Below, one piece after another: positions 38,594 to 47,108 of a DNA stretch of 64,000 nt. The position numbers and the translations under genes were made by a program. Numbering within the stretch: position 1 is the first letter of the stretch; every line of letters starts with the position of its first letter. Below the pieces are notes generated by a model. It was not told the origin of the DNA and made no database searches. It was given only the letters and a program-made list of their open reading frames with translations. Origin of the DNA: Microbulbifer sp. YPW16 (GTDB taxonomy: Bacteria; Pseudomonadota; Gammaproteobacteria; Pseudomonadales; Cellvibrionaceae); the NCBI RefSeq assembly GCF_021290385.1, contig NZ_CP089928.1:1658501-1722500 (forward strand), read 5' to 3'.

Positions 38594-41482
38594 TTAGTTG
38601 AACTCGTAGCGAACGCCAAGGCGAACGGCACGAGGTGCCTGGTAGTAAACCGGCTCACCGTAGAACTCATCGACGAGACCGCCGTCGGTGTCACCAGTCT
38701 CAACCACTTCGCTGACAGCGTCGTTGCCGAACACGTTAAACACGTCGAAAGACAGCATCAGCTCCTGGTTGTTGGCGAACTGCACCGGGTACTGGGCATT
38801 CAGGTCCAGGTTCCAGTAGGTGTCAGTGCGACCCTGGCTACCGCGCGGCTGAAGCTCACCCTGGCAGTAGAAAGACTCGGCACCGTAGGCCTGGGCAAAC
38901 ACGTCGGTCGGGTGAACGCCGAAGCAGTTCTTCGGACGACCGGTCTGCCACATGAAGTTACCACCCAGGCGCAGGCCCATGTCGAACTGGTAAGTACCAA
39001 ATGCCTTCAGGGTGTGGCGGCGATCGTTCGGCAGGTTGCCGTAACCACCATCCAGCAGTCCCGGCTGGTCGAAGTTGGTGGTCAGGCCGGCATCGTCCTG
39101 GCCGTTGTCCGAACGCACGTAACCTTCGTTGTTACCCCAGCTGTGGCCCCAGGTATAGGACGCATCAACCATCCAGCGACCATCGAACGGACGACGGAAA
39201 GTGAATTCCAGCGCACCGTACTGACGCTTGGCCTCCGGGTAACCCAGCTGGTCCGCGGAAAGGTTCACGAACTCATCGGTCTCCGGGATGTAGATACGCA
39301 TATCGTTACCCGGGTTGGTGAGTACGTACTGGTGGAAACCAGTGAAGGCGTCTTCAACAGTACCGTCTGCAGTCCAGTTGCCCTCGGTGTTGTAGTAATC
39401 GATAACGGCAGCATCGATCGCCACGTCCTCGATGGAGGTCTCCAGGTTGCGGTACATACCCTTGACACCCAGCTCCATGCCATTCTCCATTACGTATTCG
39501 TAACCGAGGATGAACTCAGACTGGTACATGGGCTCAATGTTGGTATCCACCAGGCTGCGGGTATCCGGCACAGTGCCGTCACCAAACAGGTCCTGGTCGA
39601 ACTGGCCACCGACGTTACACGGGGTAAAGTCGGCGTTCAGGCACTCGCCGTCCCAGTCGTAGTAGTTCTGGATATAGGTCTCGTTACCGGCCATCCGAAT
39701 ATTGGTATTCGAGGCGATCGGCAGGTAGTACATACCCCAGTTGGCAAAGATCTTCTGGTTGCCGGCACCGGTCGGGTCGAATACCGCTGACAGGCGCGGT
39801 GCCCACTGGTTGTCGATCTCGATGAACGCGTCACCGGCACCGTTGTTGTTCTTGAAGGTCTCGTTACGCAGACCCAGCTGCAGGGAGAGCTGGTCGGTTG
39901 CCTGCCAGGTGTCCTGGATGTAGAACGCTGAGGACTCTACGTCGAACTCACCACCTACGTTATAGATACGCTCACGAACGTTCGCGCCGGAGGGACACTC
40001 AGCCAGGGAGCACTCGTTGTAAGTGTTGTTCGGATCCAGCAGCCAGTAGACGCCACCAGAGTTCACAGTCGCACTGGTAGAGGTGTTGTTTTCCTGGTCG
40101 AGGCCCACTTCCAGGAAGTGGTCATTCAGGTCCCAGGAAAGGTCAACACGCAGCATTTCGCGTGTATCTTCACCGGTTTCAACGGTGAAGTTGGTCCAGT
40201 CACCGCGAGCGATAAAGCCACCGTTGTACTCGTACACCACCGGGATATCGGCAGTGGCAGGAGCGGTAGTGCGGTTTGCCTCGTTTTCACCGTAGGACAC
40301 GGCCAGGGTGACAGTGTCAGTCAGGTTACCGGTGTAGGTGGCAATCCAGTTCATACCACCGCGCTCGTACAGGGTATCACCCAGGTAGTTGCCAACAGTT
40401 TCAGTGGCAGAGTCGTACTCGTAGGAGCCTTCGATGGTCTCGCGCTCGTCACTGAAAGCGGTCAGTTCAACACGGTGGTTTTCACTGATGTAGCCATCCA
40501 GTTTTACGCCCCAGAAATCGGTGTCCTGCTCGGCCTTGTAACCACGGCCGCTGAGCATGCCGTAATATTCCTGCTCCTCGCTCTTGTTGCTGTAGAGCGC
40601 GTAGAAGAACAGGCGATCTTCGATGATCGGGCCGGAGGCATAGATATCGGCATTGGTCTCCGAGTATTCGTCCTTGTCGTTATCGGCGGCGTAAGTATTC
40701 GGTGCCGTTTCGACCTCGGTATCGTAGTAGAAGTTGGAACCGAACTTGAATTCGTTGGTACCACTCTTGGAGGTGGCATTCATGACACCACCGGTGGAGC
40801 GGCCGAACTTGGCGGAGTAACCGCCGGTCTTGACCTGGATGCTGTCGTAGAATTCAAACGGAACTTCAGAAAAGCCCAGACCGTTACGGAAGTTGGTGGT
40901 GTTGAGGCCGTTGATGTAGCTCACGTTCTCCGCAACTGACGCACCGGCAAAGCTGGCATGATTACCAAAGGTCTGGTCACCGCGCGTTACGCTCGGGGCC
41001 AGCAGGGTAACAGAGGTCAGGTCGCGGGCTACGGGGATTTCGTTCAGTTCCTCGGCAGAAATTACCATGCCGGATTCTGCGATACCCACGTCTACCTGGG
41101 AGATACGCTCACCGTTAACGACAACCTGCTCCAGCTCAGCGCCGGAGCCTAGGACGATGGTAGCCGTACCGCCAAGGCTAACGACAACAGTCTGCGTATC
41201 AACGACACCGCCGTCATTGAATACCTGCAGCTGGTATTTGCCCGGAGTCAGGCTGCCAAAGCGGAACTCGCCGTCGGCATCGACACTGATTTCCTTGGTG
41301 ATACCACGAGCGGTATCAGTCAGCTTGATAGTCTTGGCATTCTCGACACCCACCACGGAACCGCGAATGGTGCCGGTGGTGTCGTCGGCAAATACTGTCG
41401 GGCTGGCGACAGTGGTAGCACCGATCGCCAGAGCCAGGACGCTCTTGGCCAGGTGCATTCTGAGCTTGTTATTTGAGCTCAT
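38594..41482 (-). CDS. Oar-type TonB-dependent receptor
   Basis: 962 residues from MSSNNKLRMHLAKSVLALAIG at 41482 (GAGGGG upstream; signal peptide ending SPTVFA). A carboxypeptidase-regulatory-like Ig domain follows (about 35-115: GTIRGSVVGVENAKTIKLTDTARGITKEISVDADGEFRFGSLTPGKYQL), then the plug (YINGLNTTNFRN...DSIQVKTGGYSAKFGRSTGGVMNATSKSGTNEF) and a long 22-strand barrel ending RLGVRYEFN. This is the Oar architecture, used for large ligands such as oligosaccharides or peptides. The last residue is Asn after a terminal Phe. Its base composition is slightly less GC-rich than its neighbours. Confidence 0.92.
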   Translation of the reverse strand: MSSNNKLRMHLAKSVLALAIGATTVASPTVFADDTTGTIRGSVVGVENAKTIKLTDTARGITKEISVDADGEFRFGSLTPGKYQLQVFNDGGVVDTQTVVVSLGGTATIVLGSGAELEQVVVNGERISQVDVGIAESGMVISAEELNEIPVARDLTSVTLLAPSVTRGDQTFGNHASFAGASVAENVSYINGLNTTNFRNGLGFSEVPFEFYDSIQVKTGGYSAKFGRSTGGVMNATSKSGTNEFKFGSNFYYDTEVETAPNTYAADNDKDEYSETNADIYASGPIIEDRLFFYALYSNKSEEQEYYGMLSGRGYKAEQDTDFWGVKLDGYISENHRVELTAFSDERETIEGSYEYDSATETVGNYLGDTLYERGGMNWIATYTGNLTDTVTLAVSYGENEANRTTAPATADIPVVYEYNGGFIARGDWTNFTVETGEDTREMLRVDLSWDLNDHFLEVGLDQENNTSTSATVNSGGVYWLLDPNNTYNECSLAECPSGANVRERIYNVGGEFDVESSAFYIQDTWQATDQLSLQLGLRNETFKNNNGAGDAFIEIDNQWAPRLSAVFDPTGAGNQKIFANWGMYYLPIASNTNIRMAGNETYIQNYYDWDGECLNADFTPCNVGGQFDQDLFGDGTVPDTRSLVDTNIEPMYQSEFILGYEYVMENGMELGVKGMYRNLETSIEDVAIDAAVIDYYNTEGNWTADGTVEDAFTGFHQYVLTNPGNDMRIYIPETDEFVNLSADQLGYPEAKRQYGALEFTFRRPFDGRWMVDASYTWGHSWGNNEGYVRSDNGQDDAGLTTNFDQPGLLDGGYGNLPNDRRHTLKAFGTYQFDMGLRLGGNFMWQTGRPKNCFGVHPTDVFAQAYGAESFYCQGELQPRGSQGRTDTYWNLDLNAQYPVQFANNQELMLSFDVFNVFGNDAVSEVVETGDTDGGLVDEFYGEPVYYQAPRAVRLGVRYEFN

Positions 41483-42094
41483 ATTGACCCCTCTCTTATA
41501 GGAAGTTGTTGTGTGAGTTGTATTTATTGAACGTGATCGCCCCCCAGCGATCACTTTCCCAACACAAGTACCAAGACGAGCGAGGAACAGTTTTACTCAA
41601 CTTTTTTTGTAAAAAAATCACAAAACGAAAATATTTTTATGCCAGATGCATCCCTATTGGCACTATCCCTGGAACATCAGCTCCTAACCGAAAGCAAAAG
41701 AGAGCAGGATAAATTCAAAAACGGCATATTATCGATAAACCTATCCCATAAGGGTCAGGCTTTACACTAAGGGGCTCATATTCAGCTTAGTCAGCAAAGT
41801 TTTGATTTAACGGGTGATCAAAACTCTCAAAAAGCTCACAAATTAAACAGGCTGCCGCTTTGTATCATTGCGGACCGACTTTCAGGCCGGTGCCCGAGAA
41901 CTCCCTGGAGAACCTCAACAGGACAGGGCAGCATGATCACAGGGCAAAAGAAATATGCCCGCCCGCCGGTAACGAATAAAAATCAACCAGCCCGGTTATG
42001 ACAGGGACGCGTGCACTCCACCTTTTACACCGGCCCCCGGAACAGTAACCTGTATGGAGAATGATTCCTTAACCAGCTGATTGCAGGACCGCAC
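41483..42094. other. 612-bp AT-rich leader/intergenic region
   Basis: No gene is seen. Composition falls sharply here, with runs such as CTTTTTTTGT and GAAAATATTTTTATG near 41600-41640. It contains a perfect 8-bp inverted repeat at 41533-41554, just upstream of the Oar-type receptor gene. The length and composition suggest a long regulated leader for the receptor, with the thioredoxin-like gene starting at the far end. Confidence 0.6.
41533..41554. promoter_or_regulatory. Inverted repeat in the Oar-receptor leader
   Basis: GTGATCGC (41533-41540), six bases CCCCCA, GCGATCAC (41547-41554): a perfect 8-bp dyad 51-72 bp upstream of the ATG. It may be an operator or a leader hairpin. The GATC cores would also be Dam sites if a Dam methylase is present. 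Confidence 0.45.
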
Positions 42095-42643
42095 ATGGCT
42101 CTTACCCCATCAAGCATGATTCCGCTCGGCACCGAGATGCCGGCATTTACCCTTCCCGATACCAATGGCAGGATGCTGTCGAGTGCTAAGATGGCGGGCA
42201 AGCCGCTGCTTGTGATGTTTATCTGCAATCACTGCCCTTTTGTAAAACATATAGCCGCCGCATTGTCAGAATTTGCGGAGCAATATATTCCCGCTGGCCT
42301 CGCCATTGTCGCCATTAACAGCAACGACTTTGCCAGCCACCCGGACGACAGCCCGGATAAGATGCGCGAGGAAATAGCTGCAAGGGGCTACCGGTTCCCA
42401 TACCTGGTGGACGAAGGGCAGGAAGTGGCAAGGGCGTTCGACGCAGCATGTACGCCGGACTTCTTCCTCTTCGACCGGGATGGCAAGCTGGCGTACCGGG
42501 GCCAGTTCGACAGCAGTCGACCGGGCAATGGCGAGCCAGTGGACGGCTCTGACTTGCGCGCGGCGGCAGATGCGGTACTGCGGGGGGAGCAGCCGGACGC
42601 GGACCAGACGCCGTCCGTCGGCTGCAATATCAAATGGAAGTAA
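42095..42643 (+). CDS. Thioredoxin-like redoxin (AhpC/TSA-type fold)
   Basis: 182 residues, no signal peptide. The thioredoxin-fold core MPAFTLPDTNGRMLSSAKMAGKPLLVMFICNHCPFVKHI has C44-x2-C47 in a CNHC arrangement, typical of the PRX_like/TlpA-type cytoplasmic redoxins that carry NHCPFVKH. IVAINSNDFASHPDDSPDKM and TPDFFLFDRDGKLAYRGQFDSSRPGN follow. It probably reduces disulfides or peroxides; the partner is not evident. A family B repeat pair follows the stop. Confidence 0.88.
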   Translation: MALTPSSMIPLGTEMPAFTLPDTNGRMLSSAKMAGKPLLVMFICNHCPFVKHIAAALSEFAEQYIPAGLAIVAINSNDFASHPDDSPDKMREEIAARGYRFPYLVDEGQEVARAFDAACTPDFFLFDRDGKLAYRGQFDSSRPGNGEPVDGSDLRAAADAVLRGEQPDADQTPSVGCNIKWK

Positions 42644-42661
42644 ACCGGACCCCGGTTGCCC

Positions 42662-42728
42662 TGTAGGAGCGCCCCATGGCCGCGAATACACCCGCCTTTG
42701 GGTGATCGCAGCCAGCAGCCGCTCCTAC
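42662..42728. repeat. Inverted pair of family B palindromic repeats
   Basis: Rightward copy at 42662-42686 (TGTAGGAGC, stem with one mismatch, loop CAT) and an inverted, more diverged copy at 42705-42728 ending GCTCCTAC. The pair fills the convergent gap between the redoxin gene and the amidotransferase gene and may form their shared 3' structure. Confidence 0.8.
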
Positions 42729-42743
42729 CGTATCAACCGGTGA

Positions 42744-43448
42744 TTACTGCTTGCGCAGGAACTCCAGCATCCACTTGGCCACGGTGCTTTCGTGGATATC
42801 GTTCTGCAGGGAAGCCTGCCCCTTTTCCACCACATCCCCGCCGAAAGCCTCGCGGCGAAGCTCCATCAGGCTGTTGGAATAGGGCTTGGTGAATTCCGGG
42901 TGGGCCTGGAAGGTGAGCATATTCTCATCCACCTGCACCATGGCCATGGGACAGAAATCGCTGGACGCCAGGATCCGGGCCCCGGGCGGCAGGGTTTCCA
43001 CCTGGTCCTGGTGGCTGACCAGCAGGCTGAACTGGTCGAGCGGCTCGGACATCCAGCTCGGTGTCTCCTGCAGCTCGTAGGTATGGACGCCGACACCCCA
43101 GCCCTTGTCTGACTTGCGGGTCTTGCCCCCCAGGGCCTGGGCGATCAGCTGGTGACCGAAACAGATGCCGATGGTGGGCTTGCCCCGTTCCCGCAGCATG
43201 CGCACAAACTCCATCAGGGGCGGGATCCAGGGCTTGTCCTCGTAGACACCAGTCTTGCTGCCGGTAATCAGGTAAGCGTCCACTTCATCGACGTCATCCG
43301 GGTAGTGACCGTGCTGCACTTCATAGGTCACAAACTCCAGGGATGGATCCTGGTCCCGCAGCAGCTGGGCAAACATTTCCGGATATTCACCAAATTCACC
43401 CACCAGCTCCTTGCGGACATCATCGGTTTTCAACACGCCTATTTTCAT
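42744..43448 (-). CDS. Class I glutamine amidotransferase-like protein
   Basis: 234 residues from MKIGVLKTDDVRKELVGEFGEYPEMF at 43448; the frame upstream is open but overlaps the next gene's promoter. The GATase1 triad is visible: C96 in GICFGHQLIAQALGG, and H183 and E185 in FQAHPEF. It is a stand-alone domain of the YfeJ/GuaA-N-like type, so it may hydrolyse a gamma-glutamyl compound. The substrate is unknown. It is divergent from the second ompW. Confidence 0.88.
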   Translation of the reverse strand: MKIGVLKTDDVRKELVGEFGEYPEMFAQLLRDQDPSLEFVTYEVQHGHYPDDVDEVDAYLITGSKTGVYEDKPWIPPLMEFVRMLRERGKPTIGICFGHQLIAQALGGKTRKSDKGWGVGVHTYELQETPSWMSEPLDQFSLLVSHQDQVETLPPGARILASSDFCPMAMVQVDENMLTFQAHPEFTKPYSNSLMELRREAFGGDVVEKGQASLQNDIHESTVAKWMLEFLRKQ

Positions 43449-43597
43449 TATCTCACCGCTGAATTGACTACTGAGGTGGCGGATTATGGCATATCCCGGC
43501 CCCGTCTGGCGTCCGGTACCACAGCATCCCCTCGGCGCCTGCGCCCAGTGTCTAGACTGACTTTTGGGAACCGCAGTCTTCATGGAGCGAACCGAAA

Positions 43598-44329
43598 ATG
43601 AGATCCACGGCACTTCTGACCTCCGCCCTGGCGCTGGCACTGGCCGGCAACAGCGTCCTGGCGGAAAACCGCCAGGGGGATTTCATCCTGCGAGCCGGGG
43701 CCGGGGCGACAATACCGGATGACATGTCCGAGGAGCTGAGGCTGAATGGCGCCCTCCTGCCGGGCACCCGCGTCCTGGTAGATGATGGATATGCCGCCAC
43801 CTTTACCGGCGCCTGGGTGTTTGCCGACCACTGGGGCCTGGGCTTGCTCCTGGCCACCCCGTTTGAACACGACCTGGATGTCCGCGGCCTGCCGGACGCA
43901 GATGGGCTCTCGATTGGCACTGTACCCCTGGGTGACATCAAGCACCTGCCCCCGACGCTGACGGTACAGTGGTTCCCGGTCTGTGTAGAGTCATGGGTCC
44001 AGCCTTACGTCGGCTTCGGCGTCAACTACACCACTTTTGTCGACGAAGACGTTGCCCGCATCGCCAATGGCTATTTCCTCAACATGCTCGGTGCCACGCG
44101 GGATGCGAGACTTGAGCTCGATGATTCCTGGGGGCTGGCGGGCGAGCTGGGTGTAGACGTGCAATTTGGCCCTGAAAGCCGCTGGCTGTTTAATGCCTCC
44201 ATGTGGTACCTGGACATCGACGCCGACGCGGAGATTCGCTTTCCCACCGAGACCGGAGTTTCCCGGATTAAAACGGAAGTGGAGATCGACCCCTTCGTAT
44301 ACAGCGTAGGCATCGGATATCGTTTCTGA
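43598..44329 (+). CDS. ompW: OmpW-family outer-membrane protein 2
   Basis: 243 residues, signal peptide MRSTALLTSALALALAGNSVLA. Same segment order as the copy at 27201: GDFILRAGAGATIPDD, FADHWGLGLLLATPFEHDLDVRGLP, DIKHLPPTLTVQWFPV, VQPYVGFGVNYTTFVDED, RWLFNASMWYLDIDADAEIRF, and a terminal YSVGIGYRF. The two are clear paralogues. I see no FNR box before this one, so regulation probably differs. Confidence 0.9.
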   Translation: MRSTALLTSALALALAGNSVLAENRQGDFILRAGAGATIPDDMSEELRLNGALLPGTRVLVDDGYAATFTGAWVFADHWGLGLLLATPFEHDLDVRGLPDADGLSIGTVPLGDIKHLPPTLTVQWFPVCVESWVQPYVGFGVNYTTFVDEDVARIANGYFLNMLGATRDARLELDDSWGLAGELGVDVQFGPESRWLFNASMWYLDIDADAEIRFPTETGVSRIKTEVEIDPFVYSVGIGYRF

Positions 44330-44813
44330 TACAGATACGATTTATCCTCAGGACGCGAAAAGAAAATAATACTGCCAGGACCATCCATAGCAGCCGCAGA
44401 TTCCCGCCCGACGCCTTGCGATAGTCCTTTATTCTGGTTAAGGTGAAATAAACCTGTCACCAGATCGGGCCATCGAGTCATTTCCAGCCCGGTTTAGCCT
44501 GGTTTCCCCCGGCAGCCCGGAGCGCCGCGCCAATGTGCTGCCTGTTATCTCGAGGTGTTGTTTACCAGCGCCAAGTTCGAACGCAGTTCAACTAAAAGAA
44601 CAACAGACAACTCTGATTCTATTGCGCCCGACAACGGCAATACTTTGCCGCTGTGCCTCGGCATGCCCCCGCTACTCCGGTGGCTGTAATTGCGTGTAAT
44701 GGCGCCGGCATAAAAACAAGAACAAAAAGCCAATAACAAGAAACCGATAAAAAGGTGAGAGCGAAAATTCAAAATAACACGGCATAAGAATATCGCACGA
44801 CAAGGAGAGCAAT
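44330..44813. other. 484-bp gap before the second TonB receptor gene
   Basis: No gene is supported. It holds a small inverted repeat CGGCAA-TACT-TTGCCG (44635-44650), an AT-rich stretch from about 44700, and the strong RBS AAGGAGAG before the receptor ATG. I see no clear Fur box. Confidence 0.55.
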
Positions 44814-47054
44814 ATGCAACGCGCCACCACCATCAACCGCCCAGGAACTGCGGTTATCCGCCAGGGGCTTTCCCATCGCCACTTCCTCCCGGCACTACTG
44901 GCTCTCGCAATCAGCGCGCCGGTTACTGCCCAGCAACAATCGGTGCTCGAAGAAGTCACGGTGACAGCACAGAAACGTGAACAGTCGATGCAGGATGTCT
45001 CGGTCGCTGTCAGCGCGTTTTCCGGCGATGCTATCGAGAAAATGGGTTTCGAGGAGGGCCTGGACATTACCCAGCAGGTCCCCAATATGAATTTCTTCGC
45101 TATCTTCGGCGAGGCATCCAGTCCGTCCGTCAGCCTGCGCGGTATCAGCCTGGTGAATTTTTCCGACTCCTGGGAGTCGCCGGTATCCATCTATGTGGAT
45201 GACGTCTATCGAGGTAATCCTGCCGGCTCTGCTATCCAGTTGTTCGACCTGGAGCGCGTGGAAGTGCTGCGCGGGCCCCAGGGCACCCTTTATGGCCGCA
45301 ACACCACCGGCGGGCTTGTGCACTATGTATCCCGCAAACCCACCGATGAATTTACCGCTAGCGCCAGCGCCAGCCTCGGCAGCTATTCCGAGCAGATCCT
45401 GGAGGGCGCGGTTGGCGGCGCGCTGGCCGACGGCGTGCGCGGTCGCTTCGCCTTCAAAAGCACCACCAATGATGGCTGGCAGACCAACACTGTTACCGGT
45501 GACAAGCTGAACGATACTGACAGCTTCGGCTACCGCGGCCAGCTTGACTTCGACCTCGGTGAAAGCGGCGGCCTGCTACTGAATTTCCATGGCAGCGAGG
45601 CGGACCAGAACTCGGTTGGCTTCGCCCATATGGGCTACCTGGAAGCGGCCAGTGAAGATGCCGCGACCTGTTCCATTTCCCGCATCCAGGATGGTGGCTG
45701 CACCAGCAATACCTTCGGGTTTACCGGCGCAGAGGCCGTGGACGGCAAATTTGATCCCGAGCATGTGGCCAGCGGTGCCGCCAATGGCCTGATCACCCAG
45801 ATTGACACCTATGGTACGTCGGCCACCCTCGACTGGGAGTTCGAGGACTTTACCCTGACCTCCATCACCGCCTACGAAGAACTGGACAAGTTCCTGCAGG
45901 ATGACGGCGATGGCACCGAAGTGGTCTGGTTTGACGAGCAGTATGCCGTGGACGCGGAGCAATATACCCAGGAATTACGGCTGGATGGCGCCACCGATAA
46001 TGCCACCTGGGTTACCGGCTTTTACTACTACAAGGATGATCGTGGCCTGGTCACGGAAGCCCCGACAACCGCCGACGGCCTCTGGCACCAGGAAATCGTC
46101 GCCCTCGACAGCGAATCCTGGGCGCTGTTCGGCCAGGTTGAATACGACCTGGCCCCGACCCTGACCCTGGTGAGCGGCCTGCGCTATACCGAAGAGGAAC
46201 GGGAGTTTGTCCAGGATTCCGGCCCCAGCTTTTACGAGCCGCTCTCTGTGCGGGACGACCTGAGTGAAAGCGCCACCACCGGCAGGCTGGGGCTCGACTG
46301 GCGTCCCGGTGATGACACCCTCGCCTATGCCAGCTTTTCCACTGGTTTCAAGAGTGGCGGTTTCTCCGGCAGCTACAACGCCTCGCTGGAAGCCACCCGC
46401 CCGGTGAGCGCCGAGGAGATAACTAACTTCGAGGTAGGGCTGAAAACTACCCTGGCAGAAGTCTACCGACTCAACGCGGCAGCGTTCCACTACACGGTGG
46501 AAGACTACCAGGCGCAGGTTTTCCTGACGGTGGCCGACGGTAGCGTGATTACCAACGCGGGGGATGTGGAGGGAACCGGCGCGGAAATCGAACTGACCGC
46601 GCCGATTACCGACAACTTCGAGGTGATCGCCGGCGCCGGCTGGCTGTCCACCGAGTTCGACTCGGAGCAGATATTCTTTGTGGCCGGCGACAGCTATACG
46701 CTGGACGGCAATGAACTGCCCTCTGCGCCCGGCTTCACCTACAACCTGGTGGCGCGTTACTACCAGGCCCTGGGAGAATCAGGCGAGCTGGTATTCCAGG
46801 GTGATTACTCCTGGCAGGATGACCACTTCCTGCAGATCGAGAACGACCCCTACTCCCGCCATGAAGCCTACGGCCTGGCCAACGCCAGTGTCAGCTGGTA
46901 TTCACCCTCCCAGCGCTACAGCGTGCAGGCGTTTGTGAACAACCTGGCGGACGAGGAGTATTTCACCTACCAGAATACCCTCGGCAGCGACTGGGGATAC
47001 GGTGTCTGGGGCCAGCCGCGCACTGCGGGCATGCGCTTCAGCTGGAAACTGTAA
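44814..47054 (+). CDS. TonB-dependent receptor
   Basis: 746 residues: a signal peptide (about 1-41), then the TonB-box-like LEEVTVTAQKREQSMQDV, a plug with SLRGISLVNFSDSWESPVSIYVDDVYRG and LERVEVLRGPQGTLYGRNTTGGLVHYVSRKPTDEF, and a barrel ending WGQPRTAGMRFSWKL. The GPQGTLYGRNTTGG motif is typical of the large FpvA/Fiu-like family that many marine and sphingomonad-like bacteria use for non-iron substrates. The ligand is unknown. It is convergent with an S9 peptidase gene, a pairing that would fit peptide uptake. Confidence 0.93.
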   Translation: MQRATTINRPGTAVIRQGLSHRHFLPALLALAISAPVTAQQQSVLEEVTVTAQKREQSMQDVSVAVSAFSGDAIEKMGFEEGLDITQQVPNMNFFAIFGEASSPSVSLRGISLVNFSDSWESPVSIYVDDVYRGNPAGSAIQLFDLERVEVLRGPQGTLYGRNTTGGLVHYVSRKPTDEFTASASASLGSYSEQILEGAVGGALADGVRGRFAFKSTTNDGWQTNTVTGDKLNDTDSFGYRGQLDFDLGESGGLLLNFHGSEADQNSVGFAHMGYLEAASEDAATCSISRIQDGGCTSNTFGFTGAEAVDGKFDPEHVASGAANGLITQIDTYGTSATLDWEFEDFTLTSITAYEELDKFLQDDGDGTEVVWFDEQYAVDAEQYTQELRLDGATDNATWVTGFYYYKDDRGLVTEAPTTADGLWHQEIVALDSESWALFGQVEYDLAPTLTLVSGLRYTEEEREFVQDSGPSFYEPLSVRDDLSESATTGRLGLDWRPGDDTLAYASFSTGFKSGGFSGSYNASLEATRPVSAEEITNFEVGLKTTLAEVYRLNAAAFHYTVEDYQAQVFLTVADGSVITNAGDVEGTGAEIELTAPITDNFEVIAGAGWLSTEFDSEQIFFVAGDSYTLDGNELPSAPGFTYNLVARYYQALGESGELVFQGDYSWQDDHFLQIENDPYSRHEAYGLANASVSWYSPSQRYSVQAFVNNLADEEYFTYQNTLGSDWGYGVWGQPRTAGMRFSWKL

Positions 47055-47072
47055 GCCAGCATGCAAGCACGC

Positions 47073-47108
47073 GCCGGGGCCCCTGTGGGGGCGCCGGCCT
47101 GCCTGCTT
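47073..47108. terminator. Hairpin terminator between the receptor and the S9 peptidase gene
   Basis: GCCGGGGCCCC pairs with GGGGGCGCCGG (one mismatch) around TGTG, with outer arms AAGCA and TGCTT. TTTTATT follows, overlapping the minus-strand peptidase stop. Confidence 0.5.

Noticed and set aside
43449-43640. N-terminal extension of the glutamine amidotransferase
   Set aside because: It overlaps the promoter and first codons of the divergent ompW; the family start MKIGVLKTDD is at 43448.
44574-44582. T-loop-like AGTTCGAAC suggesting a tRNA
   Set aside because: No acceptor, D- or anticodon arm can be built around it; no CCA or paired ends.
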